A stretch of DNA of 64,000 nucleotides from Ornithinibacter aureus (GTDB taxonomy: Bacteria > Actinomycetota > Actinomycetes > Actinomycetales > Dermatophilaceae): the NCBI RefSeq assembly GCF_009858245.1, contig NZ_VMSB01000001.1:1364001-1428000 (forward strand), in the 5' to 3' direction. Every line of letters begins with the position of its first letter. Positions within the stretch are counted from its first letter, which is position 1. This document shows positions 1 through 12,076 of the stretch, piece after piece. Position numbers and translations under genes: made by a program. The notes beneath the pieces are model-generated. The model was not told the origin of the DNA and did no database searches. It saw only the letters and a program-made list of their open reading frames with translations.

Positions 1-189
1 GAGTTCGGCCGCGAGAACATCGCCCAGTACATGCCGACGTCCGCCACCAATGCCGTGGTCAACGCGGTGCAGTCATCACCCGACGAGGTCCGGCTCGAGT
101 GGTGGGCAGCGGCGCTGGTGCTGGCCGGGTACGCGGCGCTGCTCTCCGGGTTCGGCATCTGGCGCACGACCCGGGCCGACATCAGCTGA
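1..189 (+). CDS. membrane protein, probable ABC-type transporter permease, C-terminal end (partial)
   Basis: The frame is open from the first base of the window and stops with TGA at 187-189, leaving 62 residues. It contains a hydrophobic span (ALVLAGYAALLSGFGIW) followed by a short charged tail ending RTTRADIS, the usual look of the last transmembrane helix of an ABC-2 type permease. The start lies upstream of the window. A strong terminator-like hairpin follows within 25 bp. Family assignment is an inference from one helix, and another multi-pass membrane protein is possible. Confidence 0.5.
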   Translation, partial: EFGRENIAQYMPTSATNAVVNAVQSSPDEVRLEWWAAALVLAGYAALLSGFGIWRTTRADIS

Positions 190-211
190 GCCCCCTCAGC
201 GCCGGTGTCGG

Positions 212-245
212 CGGCCGGTATGCCGCCCGTGCGGCATACCGGCCG
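212..245. terminator. terminator-like hairpin after the permease gene
   Basis: Perfect 14-bp stem (212-225 with 232-245) and a 6-nt loop, starting 23 bp after the permease stop. It has no U-run, which is common in high-GC actinobacteria. The stem contains GTATGCCG, one base from the octamer GGATGCCG that is over-represented across the window. Confidence 0.7.
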
Positions 246-353
246 TCGCACGTGGTCAACCGCTCATCCTTTCGGGCCGCTGTCGCCCCGGGAGCGGGGA
301 TACCCTAGGCCGGACCACCCTCAGAGCCGAGCCCAGAAAGAGGCGCATCCTCC

Positions 354-3300
354 GTGGCCGAGCAGTCCCCGTCCAGCGACCCCCTCACGACCTTCGGACC
401 CAACGAATGGCTGGTCGACGAGCTGTACGAGCAATACCAAAAGGACAAGAACAGCGTCGACCGAGCGTGGTGGGACTTCTTCAAGGACTACGCGCCGGGT
501 GAGGCCGCGCTGGGACGGGGCGCCGCGGCCGCGGCCACCCGTGCCGCGCCCGCTGCTGCTCCCGCTGCTCCGGCTGCCGCCGCACCGCTTCCTGCTGCCA
601 CGCCCACCGCACCGCCTGCCAACGGTTCAACGCCGGCTGCCAAGGCCGCCACTCCCCCGCCCGCAGCGGCGCCCGCGCCTGCAGCGGCAGCCGCGCCCGC
701 GGCATCCGCGCCTGCCCCCGCGCCCGCGCGCAACGAACCCGCCCCTGCGGCATCCACCCCCAAGCCTCGCGAGGCGGCCGCGCCCCAGGCCTCGGGTCCG
801 CTCGGCGACGCCGCCCACACCCCGATCCGCGGGGCGAGCGCCCGGGTCGTCACCAACATGGAGTCCTCGCTCCAGGTGCCCACCGCGACGTCGGTGCGAG
901 CGGTCCCGGCGAAGCTGCTCATCGACAACCGCATCGTCATCAACAACCACCTCGCCCGCAGCCGCGGCGGCAAGGTGAGCTTCACCCACATCATCGGCTA
1001 CGCACTCGTCAAGGCACTGGGCGTCATGCCCGCGATGAACAACGGCTTCGGCCACGACGCCGCGGGCAAGCCGGTGCTGATCACCCCCGCGCACGTCAAC
1101 CTCGGCCTGGCCATCGACCTGGCCAAGCCCGACGGCACCCGCAGCCTGCTCGTGCCGTCGATCAAGGCCGCCGAGACGATGGACTTCGCGCACTTCTGGA
1201 CCGCCTACGAGGAAATGGTCAAGAAGGCCCGTGCGGGCAAGCTGACGGTCGAGGACTTCCAGGGCACGTCGATCTCGCTGACCAACCCCGGCACCATCGG
1301 CACGGTGCACTCGGTGCCGCGGCTCATGCAGGGCCAGGGCACGATCATCGGCGTCGGGGCGCTGGAGTACCCGGCCGAGTGGGCCGGCGCGAGCCTGGAG
1401 ACGCTCAACCGCAACGCCGTGAGCAAGATCCTCACCCTCACGAGCACCTACGACCACCGCATCATCCAGGGCGCCCAGTCCGGCGACTTCCTGCGCATCG
1501 TGCACTCGTTGCTGCTCGGCGAGCACGGCTTCTACGACGAGATCTTCGAGAGCCTGCGCATCCCCTACGAGCCGATCCGCTGGGTGCAGGACGTCGACAC
1601 CTCGCACGACGACGACATCAACAAGGTCGCGCGCGTCCAGGAGCTCATCCACGCCTACCGCGTGCGGGGCCACCTCATGGCCGACACCGACCCGCTCGAG
1701 TACAAGCAGCGCCGCCACGAGGACCTCGACGTCACGACCCACGGCCTGACCCTGTGGGACCTCGATCGCACCTTCGCGACGGGTGGCTTCGGCGGACAGC
1801 CGTTCCTGAAGCTGCGCAAGATCCTGGGCATCCTGCGCGACTCGTACTGCCGCTCCATCGGCGTGGAGTACATGCACATCCAGGACCCCGAGCAGCGCCA
1901 GTGGATCCAGCAGAAGATCGAGGTCGGCTACGCCAAAACCACCCGTGAGGAGCAGCTGCGCATCCTGCGCCGGCTGAACGCGGCGGAGGCGTTCGAGACC
2001 TTCCTGCAGACCAAGTTCGTCGGGCAGAAGCGCTTCTCCCTCGAAGGTGGCGAGTCCGTCATCGCGCTGCTCGACCGGGTGCTCTCGCGGGCCGCCGAGG
2101 ACAAGCTGCACGAGGTCTGCATCGGGATGCCGCACCGCGGCCGTCTGAACGTCCTCGCCAACATCGCGGGCAAGTCCTACGGACAGATCTTCCGCGAGTT
2201 CGAGGGCAAGCAGGACCCCCGATCGGTCCAGGGGTCGGGTGACGTGAAGTACCACCTCGGCACCGAGGGCACCTTCACCGGTGAGGACGGCTCGACCACC
2301 AAGGTCTACCTCGCCGCCAACCCCTCGCACCTCGAGGCCGTCAACCCGGTGCTCGAAGGCATCGTGCGGGCCAAGCAGGACCGCCTCAACCTCGCCGGTG
2401 AGGACTTCACCGTCCTGCCCGTGCTGCTGCACGGTGACGCCGCCTTCGCCGGGCAGGGAGTCGTCGCCGAGACGCTCAACCTCTCGCAGCTGCGCGGCTA
2501 CCGCACCGGCGGAACGGTGCACGTCGTCATCAACAACCAGGTCGGCTTCACGACCTCGCCGAGCTCGTCACGCTCCTCGACGTACTCCACCGACGTGGCC
2601 CGGATGATCCAGGCGCCGATCTTCCACGTCAACGGCGACGACCCCGAGGCGTGCGTGCGCGTGGCCGAGCTCGCCTACGAGTTCCGCAAGGAGTTCCGCA
2701 AGGACGTCGTCATCGACATGGTCTGCTACCGCCGCCGCGGTCACAACGAGGGCGACGACCCGTCGATGACCCAGCCGCTGATGTACAACCTCATCGAGGC
2801 CAAGCGCAGCGTCCGCAAGCTCTACACCGAGTCCCTCATCGGCCGTGGTGACATCACCGTCGAGGACGCCGGAGTGGTGCTGCGCGACTACCAGCAGCAG
2901 CTCGAGCGGGTCTTCGTCGAGACCAAGGCGGCGCTCAAGGAAGCCGAGGCCGAACCGGCCGACACGGCGTACTCGGGCACCGACGTCGAGGGCCACACCG
3001 GTCTGGAGCCGCCGGCGGCGCAGACCCGAGGTGCCGACCGCACCAAGCACTCGTCGACGCACACGGCCATCAGCCCGGAGATGCTCACCCGCCTCGGCGA
3101 CGCCTTCATCGACATCCCGCCGGGGTTCACCGTGCACCCCAAGCTCAAGCAGATGCTCGAGAAGCGCGCCGCGAGCACGCGGGAGGGCGGGATCGACTGG
3201 GGCACCGGTGAGCTGCTCGCCTTCGGTTCCCTCCTCATCGACGGCACCCCGGTGCGCCTCGCCGGCCAGGACAGCCGCCGCGGCACCTTCGTGCAGCGGC

Positions 3301-4226
3301 ACGCGGTGCTCATCGACAAGGAGAACGCCGCCGAGTGGACCCCCCTGCTCTACCTCGGGGAGGGCCAGGGCAAGTTCTGGGTCTACGACAGCCTGCTCTC
3401 CGAGTTCGCCGCGATGGGCTTCGAGTACGGCTACTCGGTCGAGCGGCCGGACGCCCTCGTGCTGTGGGAGGCGCAGTTCGGCGACTTCTTCAACGGCGCC
3501 CAGACGATCGTCGACGAGTTCATCTCGAGCTCGGAGCAGAAGTGGGGCCAGCGGTCCTCGGTCGTCCTGCTGCTGCCCCACGGCTACGAGGGCCAGGGCC
3601 CGGACCACTCCTCGGCCCGCATCGAGCGCTTCCTCACGATGTGCGCCGAGGGCAACATGACCGTGGCCTACCCCTCGACCCCGGCGTCCTACTTCCACCT
3701 GCTGCGCCGTCAGGCCTACGCGCGCCCGCGCCGCCCGCTCATCGTCTTCACGCCGAAGTCGATGCTGCGCCTGAAGGCCGCGAGCTCGGCCCCGGAGGAC
3801 TTCACCACCGGCGGCTTCCGGCCGGTGATGGGCGACACGCCGGGGGCGACCTCGGGCGAGGTGACCCGCGTGCTCATCGCCGCCGGCAAGGTCGTCTACG
3901 ATCTGCTCGCCGAACGCGATCAGCGCGGTGACACCTCGACGGCGATCCTGCGTCTGGAGCAGTACTACCCGTTGCCCGCCGCCGACCTCGCCGAGGAGTT
4001 GGCGAAGTACCCGGGCGCCGAGGTCGTCATCGTCCAGGACGAGCCCAAGAACCAGGGCGCCTGGCCGTTCCTCGCGCTGAACCTGCCCGAGGCCCTGCAG
4101 GCACTCGGTGAGAACCGGATGCCCACGGTGGTGTGCCGCCCGGCTTCCGCCTCTCCGGCGACCGGGTCGACGAAGAAGCACCAGATCGAGCAGGCCGACC
4201 TGATCGCCCGCGCCTTCGACCGCTGA
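354..4226 (+). CDS. kgd: multifunctional 2-oxoglutarate metabolism enzyme Kgd (2-oxoglutarate decarboxylase / dehydrogenase E1 fused to an E2-type acyltransferase domain)
   Basis: The 1290-residue protein has the fused actinobacterial architecture. Residues about 1-40 form the E1 N-terminal tail ([20 protein letters not shown]). Residues about 50-150 are an Ala/Pro-rich linker with no lipoyl domain. About 155-400 is an E2-like acyltransferase domain with the catalytic region [10 protein letters not shown] near residue 367. The rest is a SucA-type E1 with [10 protein letters not shown] (about 591) and the thiamine-diphosphate motif [10 protein letters not shown] (about 694) followed by NNQVGFTT. 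It converts 2-oxoglutarate to succinate semialdehyde, or to succinyl-CoA with E2/E3 partners. The GTG start at 354 is preceded by a purine-rich AGAAAGAGG. A TACCCT box near 300 could be the promoter. It is followed by a hairpin and a DUF6104 gene, the usual neighbour. Confidence 0.96.
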   Translation: MAEQSPSSDPLTTFGPNEWLVDELYEQYQKDKNSVDRAWWDFFKDYAPGEAALGRGAAAAATRAAPAAAPAAPAAAAPLPAATPTAPPANGSTPAAKAATPPPAAAPAPAAAAAPAASAPAPAPARNEPAPAASTPKPREAAAPQASGPLGDAAHTPIRGASARVVTNMESSLQVPTATSVRAVPAKLLIDNRIVINNHLARSRGGKVSFTHIIGYALVKALGVMPAMNNGFGHDAAGKPVLITPAHVNLGLAIDLAKPDGTRSLLVPSIKAAETMDFAHFWTAYEEMVKKARAGKLTVEDFQGTSISLTNPGTIGTVHSVPRLMQGQGTIIGVGALEYPAEWAGASLETLNRNAVSKILTLTSTYDHRIIQGAQSGDFLRIVHSLLLGEHGFYDEIFESLRIPYEPIRWVQDVDTSHDDDINKVARVQELIHAYRVRGHLMADTDPLEYKQRRHEDLDVTTHGLTLWDLDRTFATGGFGGQPFLKLRKILGILRDSYCRSIGVEYMHIQDPEQRQWIQQKIEVGYAKTTREEQLRILRRLNAAEAFETFLQTKFVGQKRFSLEGGESVIALLDRVLSRAAEDKLHEVCIGMPHRGRLNVLANIAGKSYGQIFREFEGKQDPRSVQGSGDVKYHLGTEGTFTGEDGSTTKVYLAANPSHLEAVNPVLEGIVRAKQDRLNLAGEDFTVLPVLLHGDAAFAGQGVVAETLNLSQLRGYRTGGTVHVVINNQVGFTTSPSSSRSSTYSTDVARMIQAPIFHVNGDDPEACVRVAELAYEFRKEFRKDVVIDMVCYRRRGHNEGDDPSMTQPLMYNLIEAKRSVRKLYTESLIGRGDITVEDAGVVLRDYQQQLERVFVETKAALKEAEAEPADTAYSGTDVEGHTGLEPPAAQTRGADRTKHSSTHTAISPEMLTRLGDAFIDIPPGFTVHPKLKQMLEKRAASTREGGIDWGTGELLAFGSLLIDGTPVRLAGQDSRRGTFVQRHAVLIDKENAAEWTPLLYLGEGQGKFWVYDSLLSEFAAMGFEYGYSVERPDALVLWEAQFGDFFNGAQTIVDEFISSSEQKWGQRSSVVLLLPHGYEGQGPDHSSARIERFLTMCAEGNMTVAYPSTPASYFHLLRRQAYARPRRPLIVFTPKSMLRLKAASSAPEDFTTGGFRPVMGDTPGATSGEVTRVLIAAGKVVYDLLAERDQRGDTSTAILRLEQYYPLPAADLAEELAKYPGAEVVIVQDEPKNQGAWPFLALNLPEALQALGENRMPTVVCRPASASPATGSTKKHQIEQADLIARAFDR

Positions 4227-4238
4227 TGGTCGACACGC

Positions 4239-4273
4239 CGGATGCCGTGCGCCGCCCGGGCGCACGGCGTCCG
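4239..4273 (+). terminator. terminator hairpin downstream of kgd
   Basis: 15-bp stem (4239-4253 with 4259-4273) with one T-G wobble and a 5-nt GC loop, 12 bp after the kgd stop. The left arm contains the recurring octamer GGATGCCG. Confidence 0.75.
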
Positions 4274-4285
4274 ACCGCGGGCGGG

Positions 4286-4291
4286 TAACCT
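4286..4291 (+). promoter_or_regulatory. -10 box of a leaderless promoter for the DUF6104 gene
   Basis: TAACCT lies 6 nt before the GTG at 4298, just after the kgd terminator, with no Shine-Dalgarno sequence between. This spacing puts the transcription start at or next to the GTG. The same layout recurs before many genes here. Confidence 0.6.
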
Positions 4292-4297
4292 CACACC

Positions 4298-4474
4298 GTG
4301 TACTTCACCGACCGTGGCATCGAGGAGCTCCAGACCCGCCGCGGCGACGAGGAGGTCACGTTCGACTGGCTGGCGGAGCAGCTGCGCACGTTCGTCGACC
4401 TCCACCCGGACTTCGAGGTGCCCGTGGAGCGGCTGGCCACCTGGCTGGCGCGACTGGACGATGAGGACGAGTGA
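4298..4474 (+). CDS. DUF6104 family small protein
   Basis: A 58-residue acidic protein beginning MYFTDRGIEELQTRRGDEEV and ending RLATWLARLDDEDE. It matches what I recall of DUF6104, a small actinobacterial protein of unknown function usually encoded directly after kgd/sucA. The start is fixed by the leaderless promoter six bases upstream. Its end overlaps an alternative ATG (4461) of the next gene, so the two are probably translationally coupled. No catalytic or metal-binding residues are evident; its conserved linkage to kgd suggests a role with that enzyme, but this is inference. Confidence 0.85.
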   Translation: MYFTDRGIEELQTRRGDEEVTFDWLAEQLRTFVDLHPDFEVPVERLATWLARLDDEDE

Positions 4475-4481
4475 CCCGCTG

Positions 4482-5153
4482 ATGTCGTACGAACACCCCG
4501 ACGAGGGCCAGGCCCCCCTCGAGTTCCGGCCGAGCGCCGAGGCCCAGGTCGTCGCCGAGGGTCCGCGCGACCTCGCGCTGGTCTTCCTCGGTGGCTCACT
4601 CGTCGCGGGGGTCGGCGACCCCAAGGGTCAGGGGTGGGTGACCCGGGTGGTCGGCCGCACCCAGCACCCCGACCTCGAGCTCACGGCCTACAACCTGGGG
4701 GTGCGCGGCGACACCTCCGCCGACGTGCTGCACCGCTGGACCACCGAGGTCCCGTCACGGTGGTCAGGGCGCAGCGAACGGCGCATCGTCGTCTCCGTCG
4801 GCACCAACGACGTGCTTCAGGGCATCTCCCTCGCGCGGCACCGGCTCAACCTCGCGAACCTGCTCGATGACGCTGCGACCGCGGGGGTCGGCACGTTCGT
4901 CGTCAGCCCTGCGCCGACCGACGACGCCGACCTCAACTCCCGACTCGAGGTGCTCGTCGAGGCGCAGGCCGACGTGTGCAGCCGGCGTGACGTCCCGTTC
5001 GTCGACTCGTTCGCCCCGCTGGCCGGCCACGACCAGTGGCGCACCGACCTGGCCGCGAGCCGCGTCGCCCACCACCCGGGGCAGGCCGGCTACGGCCTCA
5101 TCGCGTGGCTCGTGCTGCACCACGGCTGGGGCCCGTGGCTGCAGATCGCCTGA
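4482..5153 (+). CDS. SGNH/GDSL-type esterase family protein
   Basis: A 223-residue cytoplasmic SGNH hydrolase. Block I reads FLGGSLVAGVG, so the usual GDSL is GGSL, with the nucleophilic Ser kept but the Asp replaced by Gly. Block III is VSVGTNDVL with the oxyanion Asn, and the C-terminal block is HHPGQAGYG with the catalytic His. The start is ATG 4482; an in-frame ATG at 4461 would overlap the DUF6104 gene by 14 nt. Substrate is unknown; relatives are thioesterase- or arylesterase-like. It converges on an alpha/beta hydrolase gene with only 3 bp between stops. Confidence 0.85.
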   Translation: MSYEHPDEGQAPLEFRPSAEAQVVAEGPRDLALVFLGGSLVAGVGDPKGQGWVTRVVGRTQHPDLELTAYNLGVRGDTSADVLHRWTTEVPSRWSGRSERRIVVSVGTNDVLQGISLARHRLNLANLLDDAATAGVGTFVVSPAPTDDADLNSRLEVLVEAQADVCSRRDVPFVDSFAPLAGHDQWRTDLAASRVAHHPGQAGYGLIAWLVLHHGWGPWLQIA

Positions 5154-5156
5154 CGA

Positions 5157-6011
5157 TCAGCCTGCAGGGGCGGTGACGAACTCGCGCACCAGGTCGGCGA
5201 ACCGGTCGGGGTCGTCGAGGTGGGGGAAGTGCCCGGCACCCTGGAACAGCTCGACCCGGCACTCGGGGATCGACGACGTCGCCGAGGCCGCGTGCCACGC
5301 GGGGATCATCCGGTCCTTGGTGCCCCAGACGACGAGGGTGGGGGTGGGGGCGACCTCGGGCAGGTAGTCGTGGGCGGTGACGCTCTGGCCACCCGGGTCG
5401 ATGACCGCCCGGGTCGTGGCGAGGAAGGCCCGGCGGGTGTCGGCGTCCCCGAGGGAGGTGAAGCCGTGCCACACCTGGGTGATGTCGGAGCCCGGGTGCA
5501 CCCCGACCTTCTGCAGGGCACGGCCGGCCGAGGCCAGGCGGTCGCGCATCCAGCCGGACGCGATGACCGGCAGCACGTACTCGGCACCCGGGAGGGCGGC
5601 TGAGCGCAGCAGGGGGCTGACCTCACGCCCGAGCCCACCGCTGGAGACGAGCACGAGTCGCTCGACCCGCTCGGGGAACAGGTAGGAGAACACCATGGCG
5701 ATGCCGCCGCCGAGCGAGTGCCCGACGAGCGTCACCCGCTCGATCTCGAGCCGGTCCAGCAGGTCCCGAAGGGTCGCGGCGTGCGCCCCGAGGGAGTAGT
5801 CCCCCATCGGCTTGGCCGACTCACCGTGGCCGAACAGGTCCGGGACGATGACGCGGTGGTCCTCGTCCAGCCGGTCGACGAGGTGGGCCCACTGGCGCTG
5901 GCTCCCGAGGATGCCGTGGATGAACAGCAGCGCCGGGCCACTACCGCTGTCGCCGTAGGAGAAGGTGTGCCCGTGAAGGGTCACCGTGTGCTCGGTGGAC
6001 GTCACGTTCAC
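5157..6011 (-). CDS. alpha/beta-fold hydrolase
   Basis: 284 residues with a complete alpha/beta-hydrolase triad. These are the oxyanion turn FIHGILG (about 29-35), the nucleophile elbow VGHSLGGG (Ser about 98), an acid in WGTKDRMIP (about 228) and the histidine in GAGHFPHLDDP (about 258). It resembles haloalkane-dehalogenase/meta-cleavage hydrolase relatives, but the substrate cannot be read from sequence. The GTG start at 6011 has a GGAGCC Shine-Dalgarno three bases upstream. It is the only member of its transcription unit I can see, between a convergent GDSL gene and an upstream oxidoreductase on the same strand. Confidence 0.88.
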   Translation of the reverse strand: MNVTSTEHTVTLHGHTFSYGDSGSGPALLFIHGILGSQRQWAHLVDRLDEDHRVIVPDLFGHGESAKPMGDYSLGAHAATLRDLLDRLEIERVTLVGHSLGGGIAMVFSYLFPERVERLVLVSSGGLGREVSPLLRSAALPGAEYVLPVIASGWMRDRLASAGRALQKVGVHPGSDITQVWHGFTSLGDADTRRAFLATTRAVIDPGGQSVTAHDYLPEVAPTPTLVVWGTKDRMIPAWHAASATSSIPECRVELFQGAGHFPHLDDPDRFADLVREFVTAPAG

Positions 6012-6087
6012 GGTGGCTCCTGATGGCAGGTAGTGGATGGGGACCCTCAGGTTACCGCCCAGTAGCCTCGACCGCGGCGAGGTGTGA

Positions 6088-7056
6088 TCAGATCGAGAAG
6101 ACGACCTTGCCGCTCACCCGGCCGGCCACCATCGCCTCGAAACCCTCCCGGGCGTCCGCGAGCGGCAGCACCGAGTCCACGAGCGGCTCGATGCCGGCGT
6201 CGACGACGAACCGGGAGAGCCGTTCGAGCTCGTCTCGCGTCCCCATCGTCGACCCGATGACACGAAGCTGCTTGAAGAAGATCTTGGTCAGCTCCGCCTT
6301 GGTCGGTGCGTCGCCCGAGGTCGCGCCCGAGATGACGATCGTGCCCCCGGGTCGCAGGCTGTTGACCGAGTGCGACCACGTCGCGGCACCGACGGTCTCC
6401 ATGACGGCATCGACGCGCTCGGGAAGGCGGGCCCCGCTCGTGAACGCCTGGTCGGCCCCCAGGGCGAGCGCCTGCTCACCACGGGCCGCGTCTCGGCTCG
6501 TGACCCACACCCGCAGCCCGGCCGCCGAGCCCAGCTGCACCAGAGCGGTGGCCACGCCACCGGCGGCCCCCTGGACGAGCACGGTCGAACCGGGCTGGAC
6601 GTCTGCGTTGGTGAACAGCATCCGGTAGGCCGTGAGCCACGCCGTGGGCAGGCAGGCCGCGTGCTCCCAGGACAGCCCCTCGGGCTTGGGGACGAGGTTG
6701 CGGGTCGGCACGGCGACGACCTCGGCGAGCGTGCCGTCGTGCACCTCGGAGAGCAGGCTGCGCCGGGGGTCGAGCGTCTCGTCACCGGCCCACCCGGGGG
6801 ACGAGACGACCGCGTGGACGAGCACCTCGTTGCCGTCGGCGTCGACCCCCGCACCGTCACACCCGAGCACCATCGGCAGCCGATCCGCGGGCAGCCCCAC
6901 CCCCCGCAGGGACCACACGTCGTGGTGGTTGAGCGCCGCGGTGCGCAGTCGCACCGTGGTCCACCCGTCGGGGACGATCGGGTCGGGGCGTTCACCGACG
7001 GTCAGGCCGGTCAGGGGGTCGGTCATCGACTGGCTGGTGCAGGTCACGGCGAGCAT
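6088..7056 (-). CDS. zinc-type alcohol dehydrogenase-like protein (MDR superfamily, quinone-oxidoreductase-like)
   Basis: A 322-residue medium-chain dehydrogenase/reductase. The GroES-like half includes LNHHDVWSLRGVG and LGCDGAGV. The Rossmann half has VLVQGAAGGVATALVQLG (about residue 160) for NAD(P)H. The catalytic-zinc cysteine expected near residue 40 is absent, so it belongs with the zinc-independent quinone oxidoreductase/zeta-crystallin side despite the usual name. The start ATG is preceded at 6 nt by TAGGGT, a leaderless promoter. Substrate unknown. Confidence 0.85.
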   Translation of the reverse strand: MLAVTCTSQSMTDPLTGLTVGERPDPIVPDGWTTVRLRTAALNHHDVWSLRGVGLPADRLPMVLGCDGAGVDADGNEVLVHAVVSSPGWAGDETLDPRRSLLSEVHDGTLAEVVAVPTRNLVPKPEGLSWEHAACLPTAWLTAYRMLFTNADVQPGSTVLVQGAAGGVATALVQLGSAAGLRVWVTSRDAARGEQALALGADQAFTSGARLPERVDAVMETVGAATWSHSVNSLRPGGTIVISGATSGDAPTKAELTKIFFKQLRVIGSTMGTRDELERLSRFVVDAGIEPLVDSVLPLADAREGFEAMVAGRVSGKVVFSI

Positions 7057-7062
7057 GACCTG

Positions 7063-7068
7063 ACCCTA
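7063..7068 (-). promoter_or_regulatory. -10 box of a leaderless promoter for the MDR oxidoreductase
   Basis: TAGGGT on the minus strand, 6 nt before the ATG at 7056, with no ribosome-binding site between. Confidence 0.6.
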
Positions 7069-7115
7069 CGACCCCGCCGCATCCTGCGCCCCGTTGCGGG
7101 TCACACGGAATGCGT

Positions 7116-7966
7116 TCAGGGCGACAGGACCGTCGGGGCCGACCGGTGCAGGGCATCGCGCCAGTGCGGCAGGGGCTGCACGCCGGCCGTCTCCCACATG
7201 TCGTGCGACAGCACGCTGTACGCCGGTCGCGGCGCCGGCAGCGGGAAGTCCTCGGTCGCGATCGGTGTCACCCGCTGCGGGTCCAGCCCCAGCTCCTCGA
7301 ACACCGCACGCGCCAGGTCGAACCACGAGCACTCGCCGGACGACGTCCCGTGCCAGATGCCGAAGGGGGCGCCTGCGTCGACGATCCGCACGATGGCCTC
7401 AGCCAGGTCGACGGTCCACGTCGGTTGCCCGACCTGGTCGGCCACGACGGTCAGGGTCTCGCGCTCACCGGCCAGTCGCTGCATCGTCGCCGGGAAGTTC
7501 TTGCCGCCGGCGCCGTAGAGCCAGGCGGTGCGCACGATCCACGAGCGCGAGCAGTTCGCGCGAACCGCCCACTCCCCCGCCGCCTTGGTACGGCCGTAGG
7601 CGGATGCCGGGGCGACGGGTGCGTCGGCGGCGTACGGTTCGTCGCCCGAACCGGCGACGACGTAGTCGGTCGAGATCTGGACCATGGCGGCGCCCGCCCG
7701 CTCGGCCGCGGTGGCGAGGTTCGCGGCACCGACCGCGTTCACGGCGAAGGCTCGGGCCTCGTCGCTCTCCGCGGCATCCACCGCGGTGTACGCGGCACAG
7801 TTCACGACGACGTCGTGTCCGGCCACCTGCTCGGCGCACTGGGCGGGGTCGAGGATGTCGAGGCCGGGAAGGTCAGCACGGGTGACCACGTGCCCGGCGT
7901 CCTCGAGGACCGCGCGCAGGTCCTGACCGAGCATTCCTGCGGCACCGGCGACGAACCAGCGAGCCA

Positions 7967-7967
<1 letters not shown>
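7116..7967 (-). CDS. rfbD: dTDP-4-dehydrorhamnose reductase
   Basis: A 283-residue short-chain reductase catalysing the last step of dTDP-L-rhamnose synthesis. The N-terminal NAD(P) motif is [13 protein letters not shown] and the active site is YGRTKAAGE (YxxxK, near residue 127). The start ATG at 7967 shares its first base with the rfbB stop (TGATG), so the pair is translationally coupled. The open frame extends 30 codons further upstream, but that stretch lies inside rfbB and lacks the fold. Rhamnose would go to cell-wall linker or surface glycan. Confidence 0.95.
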
Positions 7968-10515
<2,548 letters not shown>

Positions 10516-10520
10516 CGGCG

Positions 10521-10555
10521 GGCGGACGGCATCCCTGGTCCGGATGCCGTCCGCC
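10521..10555. terminator. bidirectional terminator between rfbC and the malic enzyme gene
   Basis: Perfect 14-bp stem (10521-10534 with 10542-10555) and 7-nt loop. The stem is built from one CGGCATCC and one GGATGCCG, an inverted pair of the window's recurring octamer. It lies between convergent genes and can serve both. Confidence 0.85.
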
Positions 10556-10571
10556 CACCACCGGGGTCAGC

Positions 10572-11741
10572 TCACCTGCCACTCCTGGCCAGGGCCACCA
10601 CGGCTGAGGCAACGGCGTCGGCGACGCCCTCCTGGAACACCGAGGGCACGATGCACTCGACACTCGGCTCCTCGACGAGGTCAGCGATCGCGTGGGCGGC
10701 CGCGAGCTTCATCGCCTCGGTGATCCGGGGGGCTCCGGAGTCCAGGGCGCCACGGAAGATCCCGGGGAAGGCCAGCACGTTGTTGATCTGGTTCGGGAAG
10801 TCCGAGCGGCCGGTGGCCACGATGGCCGCGTGCCGGTGCGCGACGTCCGGGTGAACCTCGGGCGTCGGGTTGGCGAGCGCGAAGACCATGCCGCCCGGCG
10901 CCATGAGAGCCACCTCGTCCTCCGGGACGGTGCCACCGGACACCCCGATGTAGACGTCGGCGCCGGTCAGGGCGGTGCTGATCCGGCCCGAGAGGCCGCG
11001 CGGGTTGGTCGAGGCCGCGAGCCGGCTCTTGTGGCCGGTGAGGTCCTGGCGCGACGGTGCGATGATGCCGCGCGAGTCACAGACGACGACGTCGCGCACC
11101 CCGGCCCGCTGGAGCAGCTTGGTCACGGCGACCCCGGCTGCACCCGCCCCGGAGACGACGACCCGCTGCTCGGGCAGTCGACGGTCCAACACCCGCATGG
11201 AGTTCAGCAGCCCCGCGAGGACGACGATCGCCGTGCCGTGCTGGTCGTCGTGGAAGACGGGGATGTCGAGGCGGTCCTTGAGCTGCTCCTCGATGTCGAA
11301 GCAGCGTGGTGCCGAGATGTCCTCGAGGTTGATGCCTCCGTACGACGGGGCGATCCGGGCGATGGCCTCGACGAGCTCGTCGACGGTGCCGGTCTCCATG
11401 ACCACCGGCACGGCGTCGATGCCGGCGAAGTGCTTGAACAGCACCGCCTTGCCCTCCATGACCGGCATGGCCCCGAGCGGGCCGATGTCGCCGAGACCGA
11501 GCACCGCCGTGCCGTCGCTGATGACGGCCACGGTGTTGCCGCGTGCGGTGTACCGGCTCGACAGGGAGGGGTCGGCCGCGATGGCCAGCGACACCTCGGC
11601 GACGCCGGGCGTGTAGAGCAGCGAGAGGTCGTCCCGGTCGCGCAACGGCTTGGTCGCGTGTACCCCGAGCTTGCCGCCCTCGTGAGCACGAAAGACCGGG
11701 CTCTCCGGGTCGACGAAAGGGACGAGGGGCGACGCAGCCAT
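10572..11741 (-). CDS. NAD(P)-dependent malic enzyme (malate dehydrogenase, oxaloacetate-decarboxylating)
   Basis: 389 residues, the short bacterial malic enzyme without the C-terminal phosphotransacetylase domain of MaeB. Seen are LLYTPGVAEVS (catalytic Tyr), GLGDIGPLGAMPVMEGKA (catalytic Lys), INLEDISAPRCFDIE and DDQHGTA for metal and malate, then the Rossmann motif VSGAGAAGVAVTKLL. It decarboxylates malate to pyruvate with NAD(P)H production. An AAGGAG Shine-Dalgarno precedes the ATG. NAD versus NADP preference cannot be decided. Confidence 0.93.
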   Translation of the reverse strand: MAASPLVPFVDPESPVFRAHEGGKLGVHATKPLRDRDDLSLLYTPGVAEVSLAIAADPSLSSRYTARGNTVAVISDGTAVLGLGDIGPLGAMPVMEGKAVLFKHFAGIDAVPVVMETGTVDELVEAIARIAPSYGGINLEDISAPRCFDIEEQLKDRLDIPVFHDDQHGTAIVVLAGLLNSMRVLDRRLPEQRVVVSGAGAAGVAVTKLLQRAGVRDVVVCDSRGIIAPSRQDLTGHKSRLAASTNPRGLSGRISTALTGADVYIGVSGGTVPEDEVALMAPGGMVFALANPTPEVHPDVAHRHAAIVATGRSDFPNQINNVLAFPGIFRGALDSGAPRITEAMKLAAAHAIADLVEEPSVECIVPSVFQEGVADAVASAVVALARSGR

Positions 11742-12076
11742 GAGAGGCAGCTCCTTCGGGGCGACGCGTCAGCAGCAGACGCGCGGGGGGTGGAAGCGCC
11801 CACGACGACGGCGGGCGGCGCGGCATCCGGGGAAGGGGTGAGGTTCCGAACGGCTCGCAGGGCGCGGGGGTGGCTGCGCTGCGCGCCATCATGACACGCT
11901 CGCCGGGTCCAGCACAGGGTCCACGGTGTGACCCCCGTCGCGTCCGCGGACCACGGAATCCGTTGCCCATGTTGTTACCCAGGCGTGACGTGCGCAGGGC
12001 CCGGCGGTGGCAGGATCGCCCTCGTACCCCCGTGCCGCGTCGCACCCCTGCGGCACGCCCCCGTGAAAGGACGCAC
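11742..12076. other. 335-bp divergent intergenic region (malic enzyme / amino-acid ABC transporter)
   Basis: This region has no credible gene. It contains a small hairpin in the malic-enzyme leader (CGCGTC AGCAGCA GACGCG, about 11764-11782), one copy of CGGCATCC near 11820, and a CAGGAT box near 12011 that could be a -10 for the plus-strand operon. No clear -35, operator or riboswitch is recognisable. Confidence 0.5.

Noticed and set aside
627-2522. 631-residue minus-strand open frame inside kgd, and similar long antisense frames elsewhere
   Set aside because: Composition is the mirror of the sense gene, with no domains and no ribosome-binding site. High GC leaves few stops on the opposite strand.
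11742-12076. Riboswitch or small RNA in the divergent spacer before the amino-acid transporter
   Set aside because: Only a minor hairpin is visible; no conserved aptamer core I recognise.
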